This document shows positions 8,909-17,594 of a stretch of DNA of 64,000 nucleotides, piece by piece. Each line of letters begins with the position of its first letter. Position 1 is the stretch's first letter. Source of the DNA: an uncultured Myxococcales bacterium (GTDB lineage: Bacteria > Myxococcota_A > UBA9042 > DTJE01); NCBI GenBank assembly GCA_903857665.1, contig CAIOFV010000104.1, forward strand, positions 50,353 through 114,352, in the 5' to 3' direction. Under the pieces are notes generated by a model. The model was not told the origin of the DNA. It saw only the letters and a program-made list of their open reading frames with translations, and searched no databases. The translations under genes and the position numbers were made by a program.

Positions 8909-11269
8909 ATGGGAAAGGTGTCCAGTCGATCCCTGGGGGCCGCTGCGGGGCTCACGATCCTGGCGATCGTGGCGGGGGCCGCAGACCTCCGCGCCGCAGA
9001 GTACCCGGACCAGTGCGCCGGGCCTGGGACACCGTCGGCATCGACGTGCCCCGACAGCCTGATCTTCGAGGGCTGCTGCGACAACTGGGGTCGCATCGTC
9101 TGGTGCGAAGCGGGCTTCCTGTACTGCTCGGACTGCGCGGCCGATCCTTCCCCGACCCGGCAGTGCGGCTGGCTGCTGTACGACAACCGGGGGCGTCCTG
9201 CGAACTACTACGCCTGCGGCGGCCAGGGCGCCGATCCCTCGGGTGCCTTTCCCCTGAACTGCATCCTGCCGCCACCCCCCGACGCAGGACCGGAGCCGCT
9301 TCCGGAACCTGTGCCCGACGTCAGCGAACCGCTTCCGGACATTGGCGAGCCTTCTCCCGACGTCGTGGAGCCATGGCCGGACGTCGCCGAGACGCCTCCC
9401 GAAGTGGTGGAACCGTTGCCGGACGCCGTCGAGCCTCCTCCCGACGTCGCGGAGCCGCTTCCGGACGCCGTCGAGCCTCCTCCCGACGTCGCGGAGCCGC
9501 TTCCGGACGTCGCCGAGGTGCTTCCGGATGGGGTGGAACCTGTTCCCGACGGCCAGGGACCGCTGGATCCGGGGCCGGGCGACGTCGAGGAAGGAGGCGC
9601 CGGCGAGATCGAGCAGGATGCGTTCCTGGACGCCCTTCCGGACGAGGTCCCGGATCGAGGCAGCCTGCGGGGAGGCCTGACCTGCGACGCGGCCGGCATC
9701 CGAGGTGCCCCGGATCCGACGGGACTGCGGACGCTCGCGGTCGGGTTCCTGGGGCTCCTGCTCGTCCTGGGGTTGGCCCGGGTGCGACGCCGGTCCGGAC
9801 GACCGGGGGTTTCGGCGGCCTCCCGCCTTCCCGTCCTGCTCCCCGCGATCCTGGCCGCGCTGTGCGCCCTTCTCGGCGCATCCCCGGCCCGCGCGGAGGA
9901 TCGGCCGGAGGATCTGTCGGGCCGCCGGTACAGCCTGCGTTCGGGTTCCCTGGGCATCCTGGGCACGGACACCGGCCGCACGCTGGCCTTCCTGCAGTAC
10001 GAGGCCGGGCTGGTGCTGGGGTACGCGTCGCGTTCGGTCATCGAGATGAAGGACGGCCACGTGGTCCGCACCTGGCTGGGGCCGCGGTTCGAGGGCGAGC
10101 TGTGGGGAGCCGTGGGCGTGTTCCCCCGGATCGACATCGGGGTGTCGATGCCGATCACGTGGTGGCAGGACGGCACCCGGGCCAACGGTTCGAAGGCGCC
10201 CCGGACCGGCATCGGCGACCTGTCGATCGTGCCGCGATTCACCCTGATGGACGAAGCGAGAGGCGCCGAGGCGACCCTGGGTGCCGTCGTGGAAATCGTG
10301 GCCCCGACGGGTCGATGCGGCACCTACATGTCGCCGGGGACGTTCCAGGCGATCGGCAAACTGGCGATGTCCAAGAGCCGATCGGGCGTCACGATCGGAT
10401 TCGACCTCTGGTACCGGTACGTCCTGAGGGCGGTGCGAACGTGGAACGTGAAGGACGGCGACCAGTTGGGCGCGTCCTTCGCCCTGCAGTACGAACTCCC
10501 GTGGATCCCGTTGCAGGTCGCAGCCGACGTCAACCTGGCGGTCCCCGTGACGCGCCCGTTCTTCCGGAAGGAGGAAATCGCGTCCGAGGCGATGGGGGGT
10601 GTCGCGTATCGCATCGGGCCTTGGCGCGTGCGGATTGCCGGTGGTGGCGGTGTCGCTCCAGGGTTCGGAGTGCCCAGGGCGCGGCTCCTGGCATCCATCG
10701 ACTACACGGCGCCGGTGCCTGCGCAGAAGAAGTCCGAATCGTCCGCCTCGCCACCGTCCCCGCAACCGGCCCCGCCCGTGGGCGTCGATCCCGTGCCCGC
10801 CCCGACCGCGCCCCCTCCGCCATCCCCTCCGGCACCGCCTCCCCCCGCGCCTCTGCCCGCACCGCCGAGCCCGCCTCCGCCTGCGACGCCTCCGCCGGCG
10901 CTGCCGAGCCCGCCTCCGGGCGCCGCGTCGGAACCCGTGACCCTCCTCTTCGACGCCGGCGAGTTCCGGGTGGCCGCGCGGTATTCGGATCTGTTGGACC
11001 GCGTGGCCGAGCAGGTCCGTTCGAACGATCGGATCGTGAAGGTGATCGTCGAGGGCCACACCTCCCTGCCCGGGACCGCGGAATTCAACCTGGCCTTGTC
11101 GGCTGCGCGCGCGGAATCCGTCCGCCGGGGGCTGGTGGACCGGGGTGTGCCGGTGCGCAGGATCGAGGCTCGAGGCTTCGGCTCGGAAGCCCCCGCGGTC
11201 CCTGCCCGCACCCCCGAGGCGAACGCCCGGAACCGCCGCGTCCGGATCCTTCTTCAAGTCGAACCCTGA
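8909..11269 (+). CDS. Fusion: exported Pro-rich protein with MYXO-CTERM-like tail + OmpA-type outer-membrane protein
   Basis: 786 residues in one uninterrupted frame, but it reads as two proteins. Part 1: signal peptide (1-29), Cys-rich domain (30-115), a long EPLPDAVEPPPDVAEP-type linker (118-220), and a tail with TM helix TLAVGFLGLLLVLGLARVRR (about 273-292), resembling a MYXO-CTERM sorting signal. Part 2: a new hydrophobic segment ending in an AxA site (VLLPAILAALCALLGASPARA, about 308-328, split here as signal-peptide-like), a beta-barrel-like region (330-610), a Pro-rich spacer (614-672), and an OmpA C-terminal peptidoglycan-binding domain (684-785; VIVEGHTSLPGTAEFNLALS, then NRRVRI). 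In-frame TTG 9773 and GTG 9782 could start part 2 alone. Either a true fusion that is cleaved after export, or two genes whose separating stop was lost. Confidence 0.75.
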   Translation: MGKVSSRSLGAAAGLTILAIVAGAADLRAAEYPDQCAGPGTPSASTCPDSLIFEGCCDNWGRIVWCEAGFLYCSDCAADPSPTRQCGWLLYDNRGRPANYYACGGQGADPSGAFPLNCILPPPPDAGPEPLPEPVPDVSEPLPDIGEPSPDVVEPWPDVAETPPEVVEPLPDAVEPPPDVAEPLPDAVEPPPDVAEPLPDVAEVLPDGVEPVPDGQGPLDPGPGDVEEGGAGEIEQDAFLDALPDEVPDRGSLRGGLTCDAAGIRGAPDPTGLRTLAVGFLGLLLVLGLARVRRRSGRPGVSAASRLPVLLPAILAALCALLGASPARAEDRPEDLSGRRYSLRSGSLGILGTDTGRTLAFLQYEAGLVLGYASRSVIEMKDGHVVRTWLGPRFEGELWGAVGVFPRIDIGVSMPITWWQDGTRANGSKAPRTGIGDLSIVPRFTLMDEARGAEATLGAVVEIVAPTGRCGTYMSPGTFQAIGKLAMSKSRSGVTIGFDLWYRYVLRAVRTWNVKDGDQLGASFALQYELPWIPLQVAADVNLAVPVTRPFFRKEEIASEAMGGVAYRIGPWRVRIAGGGGVAPGFGVPRARLLASIDYTAPVPAQKKSESSASPPSPQPAPPVGVDPVPAPTAPPPPSPPAPPPPAPLPAPPSPPPPATPPPALPSPPPGAASEPVTLLFDAGEFRVAARYSDLLDRVAEQVRSNDRIVKVIVEGHTSLPGTAEFNLALSAARAESVRRGLVDRGVPVRRIEARGFGSEAPAVPARTPEANARNRRVRILLQVEP
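9421..9504 (+). repeat. Perfect 42-bp tandem duplication in the Pro-rich linker
   Basis: Positions 9421-9462 and 9463-9504 are identical. Each copy encodes a 14-residue unit of the linker built on DAVEPPPDVAEPLP. Degenerate copies extend on both sides (about 9300-9540). The repeat length is a multiple of three, so copy-number changes would lengthen or shorten the surface linker without breaking the frame. Confidence 0.9.
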
Positions 11270-11338
11270 GCCGGGGGCGGGGGAACCACGTTCCGTTCCC
11301 CCACCCGATCATCGGCATGCTTCCCCTCTCTTGCGGTA

Positions 11339-11367
11339 TTGCCAAGCCGCATCGACCGTCCTACTCT
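11339..11367 (+). promoter_or_regulatory. Promoter of the Cys-rich lipoprotein gene
   Basis: TTGCCA (11339-11344), 17 bp, TACTCT (11362-11367), start predicted near 11374 and ATG at 11398 preceded by GGGGAGG. Confidence 0.5.
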
Positions 11368-11397
11368 CGGACCGCTCAACCGGCAGGGGAGGATCCG

Positions 11398-14300
11398 ATG
11401 GTGTTGCGGCGTGGCGCGAGTCTGGCTTTCGTGGCGGCGATGGTGGCCCTGGTGGCGTGCGGTGGCTCGTCCACGACCGTCACGGACGTTCCTGGCGATG
11501 TTTCCGACGTCCAGGTTCCGGACGCGGTCGATGTTCCGTCCGAAACGTCTTCCGACGTTCCCCGGCCGGACGTGTGCACGTGCAGCACCACCGACGAGTG
11601 TTGCGACGGATGCCAGCCGCTCAACGAGGCGGGGGTTTGCGGCGCCGTGGTGTCCTGCCAGGTCCGCGGAACCTGCCAGGCGGGCGCGTGCAAGGGTGCC
11701 AAGGCGGTGGAATGCACCACGCCCGGTGCGTGCGAACTGCCCGACGGGACCTGCGACACCACGACGGGCACCTGCAAGTACCAGGTCAAGCCCGACAGCA
11801 CGCCCTGCGAAGCCCTCGCCGGGAAGGACGGCAGCGGGTATTGCCTCGCCGGCGTCTGCGGCGGTTTCGGCGAGTGCGACCATCGCATCTACGACCAGCC
11901 CCTGGGGTCTGCCTGCAACTTCGACGGCGAGTGCGCCAGCGGTCGCTGCGCGCCCTGGGGCGACAGTTGGACGACGTACTGCACCGCGCCATGCGGCGGT
12001 ACCAACGCCGCCTGCCCCGAAGGCATGGCCTGCGTCCGGTCCGGGACCGAGAAGTTGTGCCGCCCCCTGTCCTCCTCCGCCACGCTGCCCGACGACGCAT
12101 CCCACGACGCGTTCCAGGTGTGCAATCACGACGGCGACTGCAAGGGCGACCTGTGCCTGGGCATCGACGGCAAGAAGTTCTGCACCAAGGCCTGCGACGA
12201 CGGGACCGGCAAGGCCTCCGACGCCCTCTGCGGCACCTGCGGCGGCTGCCGGGACAACGGCACGACGCTGGGCTTCAAGTTCAATTTCTACTGCGTCGCC
12301 CAGGGCATCCTGCAGGCGGGCCAGCCGTGCGGCAGCAGCGGCGAGTGCGCCAAGCGATTCTGCGAAAACGGCCTGTGCAGCGAGCAGTGCTTCCTGATCG
12401 ACACCCTGTCCTCGTGCCCCGACAACATGGAGTGCATCCCCGGCGTCATCCCCAGCGACCTGACCATCATGGTGTGCGTCCCGAAGGGCGAATCGGGCAA
12501 GGGGTTCGGCGAAACCTGCACCGCCGACTACGACTGCAAGGACGCCCGCACCTGCCAGGACATCCTGGGCGTCAAGACGTGCAGCGCGGTCTGCGCGGAC
12601 GACAAGCCTTGCGCGGACGGGACCTGCACGGACACCGCGAACGGCAAGATCTGCGTGCCCAACACCCTGCTGGGCACCGTCGGGTTCGGCCAGGCGTGCC
12701 AGGACGGCTTCCAGTGCATCACGGGCCTGTCCTGCTTCAACGGCGCGTGCCTCAAGGGCTGCCAGACCGCCACGGACTGCACCGACGCCGGCGCCACCTG
12801 CTTCGGGGACGCCCTGGTCCAGGCGGCCTACTGCACCGACGCCTGCCCCGACGGCACCGGCTGCCCGCCCCGGATGGGCTGCTACCAGGGCACCTGCGTG
12901 CTGACGATGGGCGGCAAGACGAACATCCTCAGCGCCTGCCGCATGGACGCCGATTGCGAAACCGGTTCCTGCCTGGCCGGAGCGTGCACCGATACCTGCT
13001 CCCCGACGCTGCCGTGCGAGGGTTCCGATCCGGTCGTGCCCGTGACCTTCGGCGAGTGCCAGGCCTGCGATCCGAACCTGTACGGCTCGGACTGCAGCGA
13101 CGGCGGCCTCAGCCTCACCCAGTGCATCCAGGGTGCGGACGGCAACAATTTCTGCGCCCTCGACTGCACCTACAGCTCCGGCTGCCCGGTCGGGACCCGG
13201 TGCTATTCGCTCGATGGATACAGCAGCGTCTGCGCGCCCATGTCGGGCGGCTGCTCGCTGACGGTCGCGTGCACGACGGCCGGCCATTGCGTTCGTCCGG
13301 CCGGCGACGGCACCCCCTGCGGCGAGAACGTCGAGTGCACCGGCGGCAAGTGCGTGGGCGGCTTCTGCCGCAGCGGCGCCTGCACGGCCGACATCGACTG
13401 CGGGTGCGACGCGCTGGCCTGCAACTCCGGCACCTGCGGCGTCGCCGCGGCGTTCGGCCTGGCCGAGGTCGAACCGAACGACACGAAGGAGCACGCCCAG
13501 GTCCTGCCCGCGGGCACCACCCGCGTGGTCGGCTCGCTGCGATCGACGGGCGCCGCCGCCGACGTGGACATCTACCGGCTTTCGCTGAAGGCGGGCGAGG
13601 CCGTGGACATCCGCACCCAGCCCCTCTGCGGCGGGTCGATCGACACGTACCTCCGGCTGCTGGACCCGATCTCCGGCCAGGTGCTGCAGGGCTGGGAAAA
13701 CGACGACCTGGATCCCCAGGGCGACTACTCGTCGATCCTGCTGGGCTACACGGCGCTGCAGGCCGGGGACGTGCTGATCGAGGTGACCCAGTCGCCGCTG
13801 GTCCCCGGCATCGCGAAGTTCGCGTACACGCTGGAACTGCACGTCTTCACCGTCGGCCAGGCCGACACCTGCGGAGGCGCCGACGCCCTGGGCGCCGGGA
13901 CGTACACGTTCGACCTGATCGACTCGTTGAACACCTACACCGCGGCGTCCTGCACCGGCTACGCGGCCGTCGGCAAGGACTCGGCCTTCAAGGTGAGTGT
14001 GCCGAAGGACAGCGCCCTGCGGGCCCACATCGACACGTCGTTCGACGCGCAGCTCTACGTCGTGACCGACTGCGCGAACACCGAGGGGACCTGCGTCGCG
14101 GGCTCCGACGTCGTCTGGGGCGCGGGCCGCGAGGAACTGGTGTGGTGGAACCGCTCCGGAGCGGATGCCGTCGTGTACGTGATCGTGGACAGCCTGCTGC
14201 CCGTGGCCGACATGACGTTCGACCTGACCCTCGCCATCGACCCGGTCACGACCCCGGCCAACGACGGGCCCGATGCCGCGGGCATTCCGACCCTCACGTC

Positions 14301-15030
14301 CGGGCAGACGACCCCGGGCACGCTGGTCGGCGCCCACAACGACTACGACCCGACGGTCACCGGATGCGGCACCAGGGCCCTCGCGGGCCTGGATGTCGTG
14401 TACAAGGCCGTCGTCCAGCCGGGCGACTTCGCCGCGTTCGACATCACCCACGTGGTCGGTTTCGCGCCGGCCCTCTGGATCACCACCGACCTGGCCGACC
14501 CGACGAAGTGCGTGGCCGCCGGCGGCGCCTCGGTGACGTGGACCAACACCGGCGTGGATCCGGTCACGGTATACGTCATCGTGGACCTCGAAAGCGCCGA
14601 TGGGTACGGCGACTTCACCCTGGCGACCCAGGTCGCCCCTCTGGGCCCGACCAACGGCCCCTGCGATCCGAACACCTACGTGAACGCCTGCGTCGGGGGC
14701 GGTGCGATCCTGGCCCAGTGCAACTCGACCACGTCCCGCCTCGCCGCCGTGGACTGCGACGCCGTGTGCCAAACGAACGGTGCCGTGTCCGGCACGTGCC
14801 ACACCTACACCACCCCGAACTACCTGCGCGATTCGTGCATCTGCCAGTACAGTTGCGACGCCACGACCGTCACGGACCAGTGCGCCCAGGGGTCCTACAC
14901 CAACTGCACCTGCGCGTCTTCGGATCCGTGCACGTGGGTGGGCGACGGCAGTTGCGACCAGTTCTGCTCCATCGAGTACCCGGCGGACCACTTCACCGAT
15001 ACGCCTGCCGACTGCCCGCCTGCAGCCTGA
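11398..15030 (+). CDS. Giant cysteine-rich lipoprotein with PPC-like domains
   Basis: 1,210 residues. The signal sequence ends with lipobox LVAC (C21), followed by an acidic tether (DVPGDVSDVQVPDAVDVPS, about 29-47). Residues 60-680 hold dozens of cysteines in short repeating patterns (for example C-x5-C-x4-C units such as GQPCGSSGECAKRFCENGLC), typical of disulfide-rich extracellular modules found in myxobacterial surface proteins. Residues about 689-1080 contain three segments like the bacterial pre-peptidase C-terminal domain; the first begins EVEPNDTKEHAQVLPAG. The last 100 residues are again Cys-rich and end WVGDGSCDQFCSIEYP. No catalytic domain is recognised. It is probably a cell-surface adhesion or binding protein. 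The monocistronic unit has its own promoter. Confidence 0.8.
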   Translation: MVLRRGASLAFVAAMVALVACGGSSTTVTDVPGDVSDVQVPDAVDVPSETSSDVPRPDVCTCSTTDECCDGCQPLNEAGVCGAVVSCQVRGTCQAGACKGAKAVECTTPGACELPDGTCDTTTGTCKYQVKPDSTPCEALAGKDGSGYCLAGVCGGFGECDHRIYDQPLGSACNFDGECASGRCAPWGDSWTTYCTAPCGGTNAACPEGMACVRSGTEKLCRPLSSSATLPDDASHDAFQVCNHDGDCKGDLCLGIDGKKFCTKACDDGTGKASDALCGTCGGCRDNGTTLGFKFNFYCVAQGILQAGQPCGSSGECAKRFCENGLCSEQCFLIDTLSSCPDNMECIPGVIPSDLTIMVCVPKGESGKGFGETCTADYDCKDARTCQDILGVKTCSAVCADDKPCADGTCTDTANGKICVPNTLLGTVGFGQACQDGFQCITGLSCFNGACLKGCQTATDCTDAGATCFGDALVQAAYCTDACPDGTGCPPRMGCYQGTCVLTMGGKTNILSACRMDADCETGSCLAGACTDTCSPTLPCEGSDPVVPVTFGECQACDPNLYGSDCSDGGLSLTQCIQGADGNNFCALDCTYSSGCPVGTRCYSLDGYSSVCAPMSGGCSLTVACTTAGHCVRPAGDGTPCGENVECTGGKCVGGFCRSGACTADIDCGCDALACNSGTCGVAAAFGLAEVEPNDTKEHAQVLPAGTTRVVGSLRSTGAAADVDIYRLSLKAGEAVDIRTQPLCGGSIDTYLRLLDPISGQVLQGWENDDLDPQGDYSSILLGYTALQAGDVLIEVTQSPLVPGIAKFAYTLELHVFTVGQADTCGGADALGAGTYTFDLIDSLNTYTAASCTGYAAVGKDSAFKVSVPKDSALRAHIDTSFDAQLYVVTDCANTEGTCVAGSDVVWGAGREELVWWNRSGADAVVYVIVDSLLPVADMTFDLTLAIDPVTTPANDGPDAAGIPTLTSGQTTPGTLVGAHNDYDPTVTGCGTRALAGLDVVYKAVVQPGDFAAFDITHVVGFAPALWITTDLADPTKCVAAGGASVTWTNTGVDPVTVYVIVDLESADGYGDFTLATQVAPLGPTNGPCDPNTYVNACVGGGAILAQCNSTTSRLAAVDCDAVCQTNGAVSGTCHTYTTPNYLRDSCICQYSCDATTVTDQCAQGSYTNCTCASSDPCTWVGDGSCDQFCSIEYPADHFTDTPADCPPAA

Positions 15031-15057
15031 TCCGGGCGCGACGCCGCGATCCCCGCG

Positions 15058-15086
15058 TTGATCCCCGCTGGATGCGGGGCTACCAT
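15058..15086 (+). promoter_or_regulatory. Promoter of the receiver-first histidine kinase operon
   Basis: TTGATC (15058-15063), 17 bp, TACCAT (15081-15086). The spacer contains a 6-bp hairpin, CCCCGC/GCGGGG (15063-15068, 15074-15079), which may help end the preceding transcript. The TTG at 15058 could be misread as a start codon; it is better explained as the -35 box. Confidence 0.4.
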
Positions 15087-15108
15087 CAACCCGTCCACGA
15101 ATCATCCG

Positions 15109-16809
15109 ATGTCCAGGGAGGCCGGGACCGGAACCCGAGCGGTCCCCCTGGGGGAGGAAGCGACGGCGCTTCGATTGCTCTTCGTCGAGGATCGGGAAGA
15201 CGACTGCCTCCTGATGGTTCGCGAGCTTCGTGACGTGATGGGCGGACTGGCCTGGCGCCGCGTCGATTCCGAGCCGGATCTCCGGCAGGCCCTCGCGGGC
15301 GAATCCTGGGACGCCGTGATCGCCGACGTGCATGTTCCCGGACTGTCGCTCGGGCTGTCGCTGTCCCTCGTCGCCGAAGTGGACCGGGAACTGCCGGTCA
15401 TCGTCGTGTCCGGCCACGTGGGCGAGGAAACGGCCGCGGACGTGATGAAGTCGGGCGCCCGGGACTTCGTGTCGAAGGACCGGCTGGCCCGCCTGCGGCC
15501 CGCGGTCGAGCGCGAGGTCGCCGAGGCTACGGTCCGGCGCGACGCCCGGCGCCAGGTGGGCCTGCGGGAGCGGCGGCTGGAAGTCCTCAATCGCCTGTAT
15601 TCCGTGCTGGCGCGGGTCGGCGAGGCCGTGGTGCGCCGCCGGGACCGCGATCTCCTGATGGGCGAGGTGGCGCGGATCCTTCGCGAGGACGGCGGGTTCC
15701 GGCTGGTGTGGGTGGGAAGCGTGGATCGGGCTGCCGGCCGGGTCCACCCGATGGCGGGGATCGGGACGGACGACGGGTTCCCGACGACGGCTGCGTTCCC
15801 GCTGGACCGCGAGCAGGAGGCTGGCAGTGGCCCGCCCGGCGCCGCCGTCCGGACCGGGCAGGTGAGCGTCTGCACCGACGTCGAGCAGGACGACAGGGCA
15901 GAACCCTGGAGGGACGAACTGATCGGCCGGGGAGTCCGATCGTGGGCCGCCCTTCCGCTGCGGATCGAGGGCGAGGTGGTCGCGGTCGTGAACCTGTGCC
16001 ACGAAGCCACCGAGGCCTTCGACGAGGAACACCGCCTGCTGCTGGAACGCCTGGCCGACATGCTGTCCTACGGCCTGGAATCGATCGAAGGCGAGGCGCG
16101 GCGCCTGAGGGCGGAAGAGGCGCTGGCCGCGAACCAGGAGCGCCTGCGCTCGCTGGCGTACCAGTTGACGCTGACCGCCGAGCGCGAGCGCCGGCGACTC
16201 GCGGTGGAACTCCACGACGAGGTCGGCCAGTTGCTGGCCCTCGGCCGGATCTCCCTCGGAAGGTTGCGGGACAAGGCTCGGGGCAGCGGGTTCGAGGTTC
16301 ATGTGGACGAGGTGCGGACCACGCTGGAAGAGGCCATCCGGGCGACCCGTGCCGTGACGTCCGAACTGAGCCCGCCGTCGCTGCACGACCTGGGCCTGGT
16401 CGCGGGCCTGGAGGCCGTGGCGGAGGGTTTCCAGCAACGCCACGGGATCCCCGCCCGGATCGTCGCCGACGGCGCCCAGTCCTCGATCGACGACGAAACC
16501 CGGCTGCTGCTGTTCGCGGCGGTGCGCGAACTGCTGGTCAACGCCGCCCGCCACGCCCGGGCGACGCAGGTGACGGTGCGGGTCCGGAGCGGGGACGGGG
16601 CGGTTCGCGTCGAGGTCCGCGACGACGGCTCGGGATTCGTCCCGACGCAGAACCCGAAGCCGGGGGGGCGCAGCGGCTTCGGGCTATACAGCATCCGGGA
16701 ACGCCTGGCGACGCTGGAGGGCCGGATGGAGATCGATTCGGCGCGGGGGCGCGGGACGGTCGTCACCCTGACGGTGCCGCTGCGCGAGGGGGGAGGGACG
16801 GCGGGATGA
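15109..16809 (+). CDS. Histidine kinase with N-terminal receiver and GAF domains
   Basis: 566 residues from ATG 15109. Domain order: receiver (about 20-140; VEDREDD, phospho-acceptor D in AVIADVHVPG, K in FVSKDRLARL), GAF (about 160-320), HisKA_3 dimerisation domain with the phospho-histidine in AVELHDEVGQLLALG (about 368), and HATPase with NAARHARATQV (N box), DDGSGF and GFGLYSIRERLATLEG. HisKA_3 kinases (NarL/LuxR partners) signal to LuxR-type regulators, and exactly such a gene follows with a 4-bp overlap. The receiver at the N-terminus means this kinase can itself be the target of another kinase. No membrane segment. The start is moderately sure: no strong ribosome site is visible before ATG 15109. 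Confidence 0.88.
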   Translation: MSREAGTGTRAVPLGEEATALRLLFVEDREDDCLLMVRELRDVMGGLAWRRVDSEPDLRQALAGESWDAVIADVHVPGLSLGLSLSLVAEVDRELPVIVVSGHVGEETAADVMKSGARDFVSKDRLARLRPAVEREVAEATVRRDARRQVGLRERRLEVLNRLYSVLARVGEAVVRRRDRDLLMGEVARILREDGGFRLVWVGSVDRAAGRVHPMAGIGTDDGFPTTAAFPLDREQEAGSGPPGAAVRTGQVSVCTDVEQDDRAEPWRDELIGRGVRSWAALPLRIEGEVVAVVNLCHEATEAFDEEHRLLLERLADMLSYGLESIEGEARRLRAEEALAANQERLRSLAYQLTLTAERERRRLAVELHDEVGQLLALGRISLGRLRDKARGSGFEVHVDEVRTTLEEAIRATRAVTSELSPPSLHDLGLVAGLEAVAEGFQQRHGIPARIVADGAQSSIDDETRLLLFAAVRELLVNAARHARATQVTVRVRSGDGAVRVEVRDDGSGFVPTQNPKPGGRSGFGLYSIRERLATLEGRMEIDSARGRGTVVTLTVPLREGGGTAG

Positions 16810-17459
16810 AGGTACGAGTTCTGCTTGCCGACGATCACCGGTTGATGCGTGCGGGCCTGCGGGGGCTGCTGGTCGCCGAGGAGGGCTTCGATGTCGTTGG
16901 CGAGGCCGGCGACGGGCGGGAGGCCGTGGCGCTGGCCCGGGACCTGGTGCCGGACGTGGTGGTCATGGACGTCGGGATGCCCGATCTGAACGGCATCGAG
17001 GCGACCCGCCGGATCCTGTCCGAGCGTCCGGCCATCCGTGTGGTCGCGCTGTCGATGCACGCGGACCGTCGTTTCGTGGGCGAGATGATGCGGGCAGGGG
17101 CCATGGCCTACCTTGCGAAGGACTGCGCATACGAGGAACTGGTGACGGCGATCCGGGCGGTGACCTCCGGCGAGGTCTACCTGGGGCGCACGGTTTCCAC
17201 CGACGTCATCCGGGACTGGATCCAGGGGCTGCCCGAAGGTTCCGGTTCGCCCGGTGGGCGCCTGACCGCCCGCGAGCGGGAGATCCTCCAGAGGGTGGCC
17301 GAGGGACGGACCACCAAGGAAATCGCGTTCCAACTGGGGGTCAGCGTGAAGACCGTCGAAACCCACCGGCAGCAGGTGATGGAGAAACTGGGACTTCACA
17401 GCGTGGCCGAGCTGACCAAGTACGCGATCCGCGAAGGGCTGACCGGCCTCGACACCTGA
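16806..17459 (+). CDS. NarL/LuxR-family response regulator
   Basis: 217 residues. ATG 16806 overlaps the kinase stop (ATGA). The receiver (1-120) has LLADDHRLMRAGLRGLL, phospho-acceptor aspartate in VVVMDVGMPDLNG (D54), and lysine in MAYLAKD (about 104). The LuxR helix-turn-helix (about 150-212) includes LTAREREILQRVAEGRTTKE and SVKTVETHRQQVMEKLG. It is the expected DNA-binding partner of the upstream HisKA_3 kinase. Confidence 0.94.
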   Translation: MKVRVLLADDHRLMRAGLRGLLVAEEGFDVVGEAGDGREAVALARDLVPDVVVMDVGMPDLNGIEATRRILSERPAIRVVALSMHADRRFVGEMMRAGAMAYLAKDCAYEELVTAIRAVTSGEVYLGRTVSTDVIRDWIQGLPEGSGSPGGRLTAREREILQRVAEGRTTKEIAFQLGVSVKTVETHRQQVMEKLGLHSVAELTKYAIREGLTGLDT

Positions 17460-17500
17460 ACGCCTCCCCGCCCCCTTGCCCGCTTCCAGGGTTTTTCGAA

Positions 17501-17514
17501 CCCCGATCCCGGGG
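17501..17514 (+). terminator. Short hairpin after the two-component operon
   Basis: CCCCG-ATCC-CGGGG 42 bp after the regulator stop, preceded by a T-run (17492-17496) but followed only by ATCTTCCC. A weak candidate terminator. Confidence 0.25.
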
Positions 17515-17594
17515 ATCTTCCCGATGGGACGAGGACGTGGACGGCAGATACTGCCCACGTGGCTGGATCCACCTTGCCGGCACGGAGCCCCACC

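Noticed and set aside
15058..15108. Upstream TTG start for the receiver-first kinase
   Set aside because: The TTG coincides with a -35 box, has no ribosome site, and the extra residues contain no domain; ATG 15109 is better.
11254..16554. Long minus-strand open frame opposite the Cys-rich lipoprotein
   Set aside because: Antisense of conserved cysteine and PPC domains; no ribosome site and no recognisable domains; arises from scarcity of stop codons at high G+C.
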